In this document: positions 1-10,700 of the stretch, one piece after another
Position numbering within the stretch: the stretch's first letter is position 1
Layout: the number at the start of each line of letters is the position of its first letter
Assembly (NCBI GenBank): GCA_947683425.1
Contig: CANTUQ010000073.1
Coordinates: 8,962,501 to 9,026,500 of the forward strand
Length of the DNA: 64,000 bases
Reading direction: 5' to 3'
Origin: Excoecaria cochinchinensis
Lineage: Eukaryota > Streptophyta > Magnoliopsida > Malpighiales > Euphorbiaceae
The notes under the pieces: model-generated
The model's input: the letters and a program-made list of their open reading frames with translations, nothing else
Databases searched by the model: none
What the model was told of the DNA's origin: nothing
Program-made: the position numbers and the translations under genes

Positions 1-2098
1 ACAAAATAATTACATCTTCCAAAATTACCAGGCGAAAGCTGAACAAAAGATAAATATAATGAGAGTTCACTATTACAAAAAGAACCATAGAACAAAAAGC
101 TAAGTCCTAACATCAATTCCCTCTGTGTTGGCTTGACTTGCGGTGACTCTCCCAAAAGCTAACCACCATTCGCACCTGCACGGATGAAACACCCATGCTA
201 AGCGATAATGCTTAGTGGGGAAACACACAACAATAATATGGACGGCCATTCATAATGGTTGTCGAGGCAAAACGGGGATCTTAAACAAGATCCAAACACA
301 TTGAGGTTTGCGAGGAACAAAATGGGGGACCTGATCAGGGTCCAAATGGAACAGAGGGCTGCAGCTACTAAACTCTATTAGGCATGCCTAACTATCCACT
401 AAACTGACTTTTACAGGTCATGCATAATACATATCATGTTCCAGAGCATAGCATATAATTTATCTTGAAGAAATTACAATATTATACATATATAAGCATA
501 TTATATTCCATACAGTGGTAAAAACCCATGTAGAAGAGATATGAAATACATTTTAGCAAAACAGGACAAGTTCGGAAAAACAGGGCAGCAGAAGGCCAAT
601 CGCGAAGAAAGAGCGAAGGACACGAGTCATGCAGGTCGACACGACTCGTGTCGATGCCTCACTTGGTCGAAAGGCCAATCGTGAATGGAAGAGGCGAAGG
701 ACACGAACCATGCAGGTCGACACGACTCGTGTCGATGTCTCTCTTGACCGAGAGGCTAATCGCTGGATAACGAAGAGAAGGACACGAGTCGTGTAGGTTG
801 ACACGACTCGTGTCGATCCTTCACAAGGCCGAACGGATGATTGGGAGGGGAGAAAGGCAAGGGACACGAGTCGTGCCATATGACATGACTCGTGTCGATA
901 CCCAAAGCCCAGTCACAAGGCGTGCTCATCTGCACGAGTCGTGTCTTGGGTTCTCAGCAAAGCACGAATCGTGCATTCTACTTTCTCGATTGACAAATTC
1001 TCGTCTTTTGATCGACAGCCAAGCATTGTGCACTCGAGGCATTTCTAATCAGAAGATGGTAGTTTGATCGGGACTGGATACTCTGATCCTTGCCAAGCTC
1101 CAAATGTACAGAAATTCTGCAGAACTCTCGTAGCTCTAAAACTCACCCAAAACTTCAAAAATCCAATCAAACCTCAACTTACCTTGGAACGAGCATTCCC
1201 AGCATCACAAATAATAGCCCAACACGACTTTTACAACACTTAATACAATCAATTCATGCCTTTATAAAATTGAATCCCGACAGAAGCAAACCCAGAAAAT
1301 CACAGTAAAAATCCATCCATCTCAACTTGTTTCCATAACCATCATTCATGCATCACAACTTAAATCAACCCAAAACTCATAACATTCATACTAACATGTA
1401 CCTCATAATCATCAGACTTCCAGAAAATCATTCAACCACACCAAATCACAAGAAAATGCATCAAGAACAAATAAATTCCCAATCCTATAAATCTTATGCT
1501 CCTAGTTGCAAGCTCCACTCCCACTCGCAAGATCCACTCCCACTCGCCTTCTCTTTCCCCTTGGGATCACGAGTAGGCGCTTCTAAACCAGGAAACCCAA
1601 GAAAACACACAGATATAAAACTCCTCTAACAAAGAATAAGAGAAAAGATGAAGAAGAAGAGAAAACCCACTAAAACTTACCAATAAAGCTTAAGAGATGA
1701 TCAATTTCCACCAAAAACCACTTGGATCAAAGCTAGGGCACACTCGAAGAGAAAAGAGGAAGAGGAGGTAAAGAGAGGAGGAAGAAGAACGAGAAAGGAT
1801 AGCAAAAATGACTGCTCTCTTCTCTCTCCTTCACTTTACACCCACTTCCTAAAACCCTAGCCACATGTCACTCTATCCTTGGTGGATCTTGACCACTAAC
1901 ACCCTACAAACATGCAAGACACCATACATAAGACTATCCCTCACTAATGCACGCACTACTACCCTATGAGTATGCACACTCTAACCAAGCCCACAATTCA
2001 TGCATATAACCCCAAAATACCAATAACACATGCCAAAACACTCATAGACACACATGCAATCATGGTTCAAACTACTAGGGGGAAATCAGGGTGTGACA
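1..2098 (-). repeat. Del-3: partial long LTR, Del/Tekay-like, cut by window start
   Basis: Read on the minus strand this segment begins at 2098 with TGTCACACCC, a common start for long Ty3/gypsy LTRs, and runs off the window at base 1. It shares blocks with the other long LTRs here: the segment around 150-230 (cacctgcac ... gctaagcg ... gcttagtgggg) and 265-410 (gatcttaaacaagatcc, then cctgatcagggtcc and taggcatgcctaactatcc) recur at about 53100-53160 and 54210-54365 inside Del-6. It lies inside Del-4 and the adjoining bases are ctttc, but the other border is outside the window so no target duplication can be confirmed. Many short reading frames are present; none looks like a gene. Confidence 0.75.
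600..975. repeat. Tandem array of palindromic CACGAGTCGTG motifs inside Del-3 LTR
   Basis: About four imperfect units of roughly 82 bp, starting near 617, 698, 779 and 861. Each carries an inverted pair of the type acacgagtcgtg ... cacgactcgtgt, and single copies follow to about 975. The plus-strand core CACGAGTCGTG also occurs in the unrelated solo LTR at 2446-3903. The long frame through this region encodes a repetitive STRVVST-type peptide that only mirrors the DNA repeat. Confidence 0.85.
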
Positions 2099-2445
2099 CT
2101 TTCTCCTTGCCTTTCTCTCTTCTTCTAGCCTCAGCTTTGTGCAATACCAAAATCAAGAACAAACTCTTAGTCCAATTACTCATCCAATCCAAACACAAAG
2201 AAAGGGGTGGAAGAATAAACTCAATCTAAATACACTTACCTTCAAGACTTAATCTTAATAATCACTCTTTAATCAATCCAAAATGCAGAATCTCTCAATA
2301 AGCAAATCAAAACTCAAAGAAGAAGAAAGTGGAGAGAAGAAAATCATGAGAAAGAGAGGGAAACGAGAGAAGAAAACCGTGAAAAAGAGAGGGAAAGGAG
2401 AGAAGAATTTGCATGAAATCCAATAGGGACAGAAAATTCCACTAA
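2099..2445 (-). repeat. Del-4 LTR fragment, left of the nested solo LTR
   Basis: This joins 3904-4166 once the solo LTR at 2446-3903 is removed. It is purine-rich toward 2320-2405 (agagaagaaaa type). No coding capacity is seen. Assignment to Del-4 rests on continuity across the perfect ACTAA duplication. Confidence 0.65.
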
Positions 2446-3903
2446 TGTAAGGCGTATTTCTACACGCTAATTCCGCAAGTATACGGTGTACCGATTATAG
2501 TACAAAAGATGTCGATCCCACGAGGAATGTAGATTAATATTGCACATTATTACTACTCAATTTTAATCTTATTTACAATATTCATTAATTTGTAAGTTAA
2601 TTTTCTACCACTCTTATAATGTAAATTAATTAAACCTAGTTAATAATAATCAAAGAAGACAAACTATATAATGAAGAACTAATGATTATAAAACTTGATT
2701 CCATCATTTAATTATAATTTTAGTCTTATAAGAAAGCCATGTTCGAATGTTGTTCTAATCCACTCTCTCGACCATGAACTAGAATACCTAAAATATGCAA
2801 TTGAAATGCTAATCCTTAACTCTAATTAATGAACTAGTTAATTCCAATTACTTATTCTAAGATTATTCACCAACATATAGCAATTATCTCAACATACTGA
2901 TCTTTTTAGCTATGCTTTGATAATTAATTCTTATTAGATGTCAGTTAAAATGAACCTCTCGATTCTACCTTAACTTATAAAGGTCATGCAATAATATACT
3001 AATAGAAAATTCTGCATTCAATGACTATTAACATAGATGGAAATAGAAGTAACATTAATATGATTCAAGTTCATTAAATAACATTCATTTAAATTACAGA
3101 GAAGAAAGTAATAGATAAGAGTAAGTAGAAAGAAATCTCTCGACCCTTTTCTCAAACCTTGTAAAAAATCTTCTTCTCATTGGTCTTCTTCTTCAATACA
3201 TAAAATCTAACTTAAAACTTTAACTACAGAACTTCTAAACTTTCAGAAAATATTAAGTTACAATTTTCATCCCCTAATCATCTTAATCTTCTTTTTTAAA
3301 ATTATAGTTGAATTACATATTTATAATTTCTAAAGGTTGTGTCCCTTTCTCCAAAAGGTTGCAAAGGTTAGTGGAAAAGTATGCCCCTTCAAGTGACTTT
3401 TTGAAAGTAACTGTCCAATGGCTCATTCTGTCTCGCTTGCGACAGAATGCAGACCTCCATTGCTTGCTCTCCTCTTCTCTCTTGCTTTTCTTCTAGTGAC
3501 CGACTCGTGTTGTGCTGTCCGAGTCGTGCGCTAGTGTTTTTCTCTTTCTCTCTTCTTTTTTGCCTTCTCCAGGTGATGACCGACTCGTGAAGCTTTGTCC
3601 GAGTCATTATTTACTTCACGACTCGTGCTCTTCTTCTCTTCTTCACTCTGCTCTACTCGTGCACCTCTTCACGAGTCGTGCATGTCTTCATGACTCGTGA
3701 ACCTCTGTTTCATTCCTCCACGAGTCGTGTTCCTTTGCACGAGTCTGGCATCTCTTCTTCCTTGTTTTCACCCAAATCACCTACAAAGCATATAAACACG
3801 TAAACTAGACAAAAACCATTGAAAGATAAATATATATACATACTTAACTTCCTAAACTTAGAGATAATATGCACTAAAGAATAGACCAATTAAGCAGCTA
3901 TCA
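2446..3903 (-). mobile_element. Solo LTR, 1,458 bp, lineage not assigned, TSD ACTAA
   Basis: The segment begins TGTAAGGCG and ends GCTATCA, flanked by identical 5-bp repeats ACTAA at 2441-2445 and 3904-3908, so both borders are secure. The likely element orientation is minus: read that way it starts TGATAGCTGC, and a TATAAATA box lies at about 3317-3326, downstream of a motif cluster at 3495-3745. The end near 2460-2535 holds a block (ccgcaagtatacgg ... cgatcccacgagga) that resembles a block common in plant LTRs. No coding sequence, primer site or polypurine tract is inside, hence a solo LTR left by recombination. Confidence 0.85.
3495..3745. repeat. Cluster of CGACTCGTG / CACGAGTCGTG motifs in the solo LTR
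   Basis: About ten copies in both orientations, irregularly spaced by C/T-rich sequence, for example near 3500, 3522, 3580, 3618, 3672, 3692 and 3720. In minus orientation the cluster lies upstream of the TATAAATA at about 3320. The core is the same as in Del-3 although the surrounding LTRs are unrelated. Confidence 0.8.
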
Positions 3904-4166
3904 ACTAACAATCCCTTATATTGCATGTGCTATTCCTAGGTGGCACTCCCCTAACTTGCCACATGTCACTCATGAGCCATTTGTCCCACTAACATGCAAA
4001 GTTCCCCTCTAGTCCACGGTAATTCCTCCCTTAAATCCCTCAAGTCCCTTTTTTCCTTCAATCAACTTATATTTTCTTCAATTAAGTCCTTAATTACTCT
4101 TAAACTCATGCAATTACAGAAATTTGCACTACCAATTCTACTAAGGTGAAAATCGAGTTGTTACAG
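3904..4166 (-). repeat. Del-4 LTR, 5' terminal part
   Basis: On the minus strand this starts at 4166 with TGTAACAACTCG, the same style of start as Del-6 (TGTAACGACCC). The first five bases outside are gtaag. The remainder of the LTR lies left of Del-3, outside the window. No gene. Confidence 0.65.
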
Positions 4167-5151
4167 TAAGAATTTTATGCTATTCATTAGCTTTTTCTCT
4201 TATTTTCTAAAGATTATAAGTTGTGGTTTATGTTAAATAAAAATAGCTTTGCTACGTAAACTTGAAGAAGAGGCACCCAAAGGAGAAAAGAAGCAAAAAA
4301 TAGAAAAAGAAGAAATGAAGTGAAAGAGAAAAAGATAGGAAGCTACTTTGAGGTTTGGGATTTGTGTGTTTTATGTCTATTTAATTGATAAAATGTTATT
4401 TTGATGTGTATTTGGACATCTTATGTGAAATTGAGTTGAGTTGTGTTGATGATTGTTGTGGAATTCATAGAATTAGGAAGGTAAAATTGTAAGGGGAAAC
4501 TCTGCCCAAATCCTGTCAGACCCTTAGGGATTTTTTTAGGCAATAAATTGAGTTATATAACTTCAAATTGCATTATTTCACTTGGGTTAAAAATTTAAGA
4601 CATATATCTACATTTTTTATAGAAATATCTTTGAGCAAATTTTGGCTTTAGGATGCTCGAAATTGACTCAAGGATTCTGCCACCCCTAATTGGAGCAGTT
4701 TGAATTTTTTAGATCATATCTTCAGTTCTAGTGATCCAAATGACCTAAAATTTATTCCATTAGAAATTTAACATCCTGAGAAGCATTTTCTAAGCAGATC
4801 GTTTTGGCTGAAAATTCCATTTGCTACCTTATTTTCCACGCATGAAATGGGAGTCAAAGTCTACTCGGATACAGACTCGGCACATTTAGGTTCTTTCCCA
4901 AGTTGGTACAGCAACCTTCTGTCATGAGTCGGCACAATGGTGCCATCTCATGACAGCCCCATTTTACCCTTTTGATTTTCTTTGTCCCGTTTATGCGCAA
5001 TTCTTCATTTCATGAAATAAAATAGTTAGTAGACATCCTTGAAACTTATTAATGGGATGGATATTATCATAATTATTTTATAATATATTATAATTATAAT
5101 TATATTGATGTGTGTATAAATATATGTGTGTGTGTGTATGTATATACACAT

Positions 5152-5200
<49 letters not shown>

Positions 5201-6232
5201 TCTAAAGGAAATTCATGGAATCAAATGTTCTTTTATTTAGTGATATTATTTATGGAATATGCAAGATAAAATAATTGGATTAATTTGTTCATGACATGAA
5301 AATTAAAATAAATGATACCCATTCAAATTGATTTATGAATATAAAGTAATTAAATGAGCAATATATTAGTCGCCTGCTTGTGTCCGAGTTATGGATAGAT
5401 ACGCATACCTATACAGACCATAAATGTTGTAGCCTTCTGTTCTATTCTGTTGGCCCCATTTGGGTCATTACTTCGGCCCCTTTTGGGTCTTCTGTCGGCC
5501 CCGTTTGGGTCACCTTCTGTCATATAAATTTAAATAATTAATTAAAATGAATTTGCACCTTCGGGTACCTACTATTCTGTATTCCTGTTATCCACTTCCT
5601 TAGGCATTGCAGTCTCTTTAAATGACTGTTATATGTATTAAATAAACTATAAGGACTATAAGTTACTGAGAATTTGTATTGTGTTTATTCATTATTATGT
5701 ATTATAATGTTTAATTTAATTGTGTAATATTTACACGCGTTTGTTTACCATGTGTATGTGTATGCATCGACAATCGTTATGAGTGGTCGTTCATGTCTTG
5801 CTAATTTCCCAACTAAGCTTTATGCTTAGCACGGGTGTTTCATTCGTGTAGGTACTGAAGTAGGAGATAACGCAAAGGACATCTCACAATCTTCAAGGCC
5901 AACACACTAGTCGGAGCTGTCTTATATAGGTTTTGTATTTTGGTACTACTTTGTAAATATAGTCTTTTTGTAATAAATGTGTATTAAGTAGCACATGCCT
6001 ACATATATGTAATTAATAATAGCTTTGTATTATGAATTAATATGAACTATAGCAAGATTAACTTGAAACGGTACTTCTATATGGAGAGAAAAATTTATAA
6101 TTCTGATTTTATTAAATGCTTTGTTATGTTTAGTATTACTAAGTTTTGTATCATGTTATTACCACTCTTTAACCTGCTTAGTAAACTACAGTGACAAATG
6201 TGGTTTACTACATACAGATAAGGGGTATTACA
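4167..6232 (+). repeat. Del-5: 3' part of a long LTR, plus strand
   Basis: The segment ends ggggtattaca at 6232, after which Tat-3 sequence resumes. It contains a block typical of the long LTRs here: three ggcccc-tttgggtc units at 5450-5515 and the actaagc ... gcttagcacggg ... gtgtaggtactgaag segment at 5811-5860, whose reverse complement is in Del-3 and Del-6. Its 5' part is beyond Del-4 and outside the window. No coding sequence is seen. The expected target duplication would be ttcag (6233-6237). Confidence 0.7.
5104..5198. repeat. Microsatellite (TG)n then (TA)n
   Basis: A run of atatgtgtgtgtg, then acacatacacacac, then about 18 TA repeats. This is simple-sequence expansion inside the Del-5 LTR. 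Confidence 0.95.
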
Positions 6233-7180
6233 TTCAGGCCCTTTAGTGTCACTACCTTCTAAACCCTTTGAGTGTTTTATCATAGCCCTGCTCTAGAAAA
6301 ATAATTCTTCTTCATCATCATATTGACCACATTTGGGTTCTCACACTCCTCCCGATCATCAACTTTAATACTTGTAATGTGAAACCCGTTGAATGGTTGA
6401 TTAGCAATCTCCAACATTGAGACCTGGTTCTCCCTTGTGGCCTTGAAAGTCGCCACTCATGGTGAGGAATCTTGATCATTTAATGGAGAGTTGGAGGAAC
6501 TCCCCTAACTTATGGAACTGCAATCTTCCTAACAATAAGGAGAAATTGGTTGAGATATTAAGCACAACAAATTTTGCCTCATCCACTATAGAGATTGTCT
6601 TTACTTTGGCTCAAAAAGTCCAATAAGCTTGCCATTTGGAGTTGTTATAGGTTATGATAGTGAACCTAGACTTACTAATCATAGAGTATCATCGATCCCA
6701 TAGATAGCCATAGCAGTAAAAGGACACATGCTAATAAAAGATTCATCGTCCACCATTACACATGATGTCTACTTTACATTTATCCTAGCCCTTATGTATA
6801 AGGGTCTATTATGTTCTCGTGCTTCCAAAGGCAAATTTGCATTCATGAACACAATCTTTTCACTATTTTCCCCTTTCACAATTTTCAACAACTGAGAAGG
6901 AGAAATGGTTGTAGATACCGTGGACTCACACAAGGCTTTTACTACCTTCTGACGATGTAAAGGCATCTGTCTTAGAAGCTCCTATACTAAAATTTATGCC
7001 AATGTCTTTTTCAATTGTTTGAGGATTTGGTCATCCTTAAATGCCCTTTCTTCTTTAGATGGATACACTGTTGGCTACTTATCAACATTTAGTACCACAC
7101 GCCCACTCCTTACTATGGCGTCATCCATTTGTCAAGCTTCTCTTCCTCATATTCTCGCTATACATCTTTGATCTATTCTT
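6233..7180 (-). pseudogene. Tat-3 remnant: protease and flanking pol, decayed
   Basis: On the minus strand the frame at 6966-6769 reads PLHRQKVVKALCESTVSTTIS and on to NLPLEAREHNRPLYI. This matches, residue by residue in much of its length, the protease-leading segment of Tat-1 (SPSHRQKLVEALTESTVATT and LPVEGRNHNLPLYI). The nucleotide order on either side also follows Tat-1 28060-29000. The catalytic Asp region is no longer in a readable frame. The remnant is more diverged than Tat-1 and is the oldest element readable here. It is interrupted at 7181 by a copia-type LTR and continues at 8926. Confidence 0.75.
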
Positions 7181-7620
7181 TGTTAGTAGTTATGCCCTAA
7201 GCGAAATATTTGGACCTTTATCTCAATATTAGTATATTGTTTGCATGTTGCATTATAATAATATTTATGAATAACTATTTAGTGTTATTCTAAATATCCC
7301 TAGTCGTTTATCACTAAGGGAATAATGATAAATTAAGACTAGTATGGGTTTGGTTAATAATCATGAGATGATTATATGTATGGTGATATAAACCAAACTT
7401 GTAGATACTTGTTAGAGAACAAGGTACTAGATAGACCCGCTATGAGATCACTACATGGGTTAGTGTCATATAATAGTTATGTTATTGAATCCTTATACCT
7501 GAGATTATCATAGTTTCCTACTTGAGGAACATCATGTTTTGACATAATCAAACATTATCTTTAATCGGATAATCATAAAGGTTATAATTGAGCATGACAA
7601 CAATTATGTAGAGGAAAGCC

Positions 7621-8178
7621 AGTAATCAAGATAGAATTTATTCCTCTCCTATGAGAGAGATATCTAATGGGCCTCTCAATAAGTATGATTGAGAAAAGAA
7701 TAGTCATGCTCAAATGAATTGATGGAGTGATCAATATCATTTGATTTTATTAGTTTACTTAGTAATCAAGAAATTATATGTTTGAACAATACAAGGATAA
7801 CATTGACCATGACTTATCTTCAAACTAGACATTATGTGACAAAAGGATTATCGCATGTTTTATTAGTTAGGTTAATATAGAATTATGCAAATGAAAATGA
7901 GTAATCAAGATGGAATTTGTTCCTCTCTTATAAGAGATATCTAATGGGCCCCTCGATAAGTAGCACTGAGAAAAGTATGGCTGTGCTTAAATGAATTGAT
8001 TGAGTGATCAATGTCATTTAATTTTATCAGTTTACTTATTAATCGAGAAATTATATGTTTGAACAATATAAGGATGACATTGATCATGACTTATGTTCAA
8101 ACTAGATATCGTGTGACAAAAGGATTATGATATGTTATGTTAGTTAGGTGAATATCGAACTATAGACATTCATATTAT
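7621..8178. repeat. Two-copy tandem duplication of 279 bp inside the copia LTR
   Basis: Unit 1 starts at 7621 (agtaatcaagatagaattta) and unit 2 at 7900 (agtaatcaagatggaatttg). They stay collinear with scattered substitutions to about 7899 and 8178. The divergence shows the duplication is not recent. Confidence 0.85.
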
Positions 8179-8525
8179 TTGGATAGTCATATTGCCTTGC
8201 TAGAAACCGCTTATGACTTGTGGGCTTATAATAGGACTGGGCCCACTACCAACGTAATATGTGCCTATTAGATCGCACATCTAGAATGTAATGACTGGGC
8301 AAGGGTTTATTTGGACATTTTGGATTTAAAATATGTCAGATATAAAATTCAAAATAATATCTTAGAGATAAAATAATATTCCTTAACTGTCATATATATA
8401 ATTTCTTTTTGGTTAAATTTCAAAATTAAAGGAATTATTATTTTTAAAAATATCTCTAGATATTTGATATACACGTTAACCACTCATTAGATTGAGTTAG
8501 GGTTAACGCGCTACTATATATATAT

Positions 8526-8562
8526 AGTTAGTTAGTCAGTCAGTTAGTTAGTTAGTTAGAAG
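8526..8562. repeat. Short (TTAG)n run in the copia LTR
   Basis: Tandem tagttagttagtcagtcagttagt directly after the TATA-like sequence at 8513-8524. Simple repeat. Confidence 0.85.
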
Positions 8563-8925
8563 TCCTATTGTTTTATTATTGTCTCTCCCATTTGTTTGAA
8601 AAAGAAAAAGGAACAGAGAACAAAAAAATCCTAGTTGCGCAAAAGGAGCTAGCACCCTGTAGTCCCATTCGTGTGTGGATACTAATAGAAGATGGTGTTT
8701 CTTAGAGCAACACCTATGGTTCGATCTGACTTTTCGAACAAGTCATTAGCTTTCATCCAAAAAAGATGGTGGATCTGATTGGACTTAAATCCATTGGTTC
8801 TTGCACATAAAAGGTTGGTAATCGTAACTCCTTTTTGAATCAATTGAAACGCATGGATTCATGGTGGGTTTTGTTTATTTTTTTGCTGCGTTTTTATATT
8901 TTGTATAAGAAGCCAAAACCCAACA

Positions 8926-9891
8926 CTTTTCTCTATTGTCTCCTTTCTGAACCAATTCTTCATCATTTTCCATGATTCAAATGTCCACCAAACTGCCCAG
9001 ATTAGGCTTTCCCTTTCCCTCCTTAACTATTATCTCACTAACTACACTTGAGCTTACATCACCTTTAAGACTCTTTTCTAGCTTGACAGTTAATACCCAA
9101 ATACTTATTGCCATATAAATCCTTCAAAATGTACCACTCTAGAAAACCAGTCCCTATCATGAATACCGATAACAAAACTGTAGCATATGCCCCCTGTTTC
9201 TTCCCCTTCCTTTTTAGATTGTTTACTTGCTTTGTATTGATCAAATCCTAAATCTTGTCCCTCAAGGTGTAGCAATAATCTATCTCATGGCCTGTGTGTT
9301 GGTGGTAGATGCAATACCAGTCTAATTGTACCTAAGCTATCCTTGGCTTCCAACTAGTTTTGGAAGTAAAGTTTATAACTTCCCTACCTTTGAGAAATGA
9401 GCAAGGCACTAAGACAAAGATCTACCTAAGTTAGAGTAGTGCCTTGTGTTTGTGCCTATAGCCGATACCTCAATTGTCCTGCCTCTGCCACCTCCACTGC
9501 TTTTATTATTGGTACTTTTACCGTAATTGGAGTTTTTGTAGCCCTTACGACTATTATTATAACCACCACTACTCAATCCACCAAAGTTTGGCTTCTTTTC
9601 AAGATGTTCATCCTCTATCTCAATAGCTATGTCTTTTAGAGAATCTCAATCCTTCAACCCTTTCACCTTCAGACCGTCTTTGAGATATGGGCAAGCATAT
9701 AAATAAACATATTAATCTAGTTAGAGGCCTCTGGCTTTTTCTTCATTTCAATGACTTTATTCCTCCAACGAGTAAGATACACATAAAAGGACACTGTTGA
9801 CTTCTGCCTCAATAACTCAAGTTCTTTGAGAGTTATTCCATCCTTGTACTGTAGTCATACTGGCCCAAGAATACATCTATTGTCCTATCCC
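8926..9891 (-). pseudogene. Tat-3 remnant: gag zinc knuckle and capsid end
   Basis: Minus-strand sequence at about 9262-9327 encodes YCIYHQHTGHEIDYC, a CX2HX4HX4C knuckle of the kind seen in Tat-1 (YCAFHQHTGHLTDDC) and Tat-2 (YCAYHQHTGHKTDRC). Sequence at 9630-9890 aligns with the end of the Tat-1 capsid region (29640-29880). Frames are broken throughout. Del-1 is inserted at 9892 and the collinear continuation is only 18 bp (51189-51206) before Del-2. Confidence 0.75.
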
Positions 9892-10369
9892 TGTAATGGT
9901 CCAAATTGCCATATATAGCATATAATGGCTTAAAAATTGGTATAGTATCGATAAGTGAATTCTATAAAGTGTATAGAATGGGTTGGGTGTGAAAATACCT
10001 GTAATTATGCCTTGGAATTTAGTGAAGTTACAAGTTAAACAAGCGGACCCTAGAGAAGCCACTGATGGGTGACCTCCTAGAGACCTGAAACTGAAAAATA
10101 TTTTATTTGACCATAGGAGAATACAAGTTATATGGACTCCAGTGATAAAATTTAGAGTGAAAATGAGGTCGAATAGGTCCCCAAATGTCAAAAATAAGAA
10201 AAAGTCATGATTTGTTATAAATAGGGCAGAGTTGACCAAGGTTTGATTGAATTTTTAAAAATAGCAAATGAGCTCCAAAAATTGTTTGAAAGGCATGGAT
10301 AGACTTTAGATAATATTTCTCAATTTTTGGCAGTGAAAAAGTAATTTTATGGTGACACTGAAAAATGGA

Positions 10370-10700
10370 TGAATCGAACCGATTTAAATGAACCAAAAAG
10401 GAAATGGACCCTGATTAAGATGGAATCAGGGGTAAAAAGGAAGTTAAGGATGAAAAGTGAACCGAACCGATTCAAGTAGTGAATCGGACCGATCGAACCA
10501 GTTTGACCATAGTTGAGCGGTTTGACCAAGAATTGACCAAACTCTAAATGGTGTTAAAGATCTCTGAAAAATTATCTGAAAGCATGTATTTTCTTGAAAT
10601 ATTATGGAGAACCAAATGGTAATGAAAAATAAATTTTACGATGAGACAGAAAATTGAGTTATCGGACTGGTAAGAAATTACCGGACCAGAAAACAGTCTC
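10370..10700. repeat. ACCGAACCG / GAATCGG motif cluster in Del-1 LTR
   Basis: Contains gaaccgatt, an inverted pair ccgattca ... tgaatcgg at about 10465-10490, ggaccgatcg, gcggtttgacc and ggactggtaag ... ttaccggacc. The corresponding cluster in LTR 2 is at 15550-15900. It lies a few hundred bases upstream of the presumed TATA element. Confidence 0.6.

Larger units (their letters stand above)
7181..8925 (+). mobile_element. Copia-type solo LTR, about 1.75 kb
   Basis: Starts TGTTAGTAG and ends AAACCCAACA, the TGTTrG ... CYAACA style of copia LTRs. A TATA-like ctatatatatata lies at about 8513-8524 and an R/U5-like segment follows. Removing it rejoins Tat-3 sequence that is collinear with Tat-1. 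The flanks (ttctt and ctttt) do not form an exact 5-bp duplication, so the borders may be off by a few bases or mutated. No coding or primer site is inside. Confidence 0.65.

Noticed and set aside
553..879. 108-codon minus-strand frame with repeated STRVVST peptide
   Set aside because: It is a translation of the palindromic tandem array in the Del-3 LTR; no domain, and the periodicity follows the DNA repeat.
798..2229. Several plus-strand frames of 70-95 codons
   Set aside because: They lie in LTR sequence, have low-complexity composition and no matching partner in related LTRs.
7176..8930. Exact target duplication for the copia LTR
   Set aside because: Flanks ttctt and ctttt do not match; I keep the LTR call from its ends and from the restored Tat-3 collinearity only.
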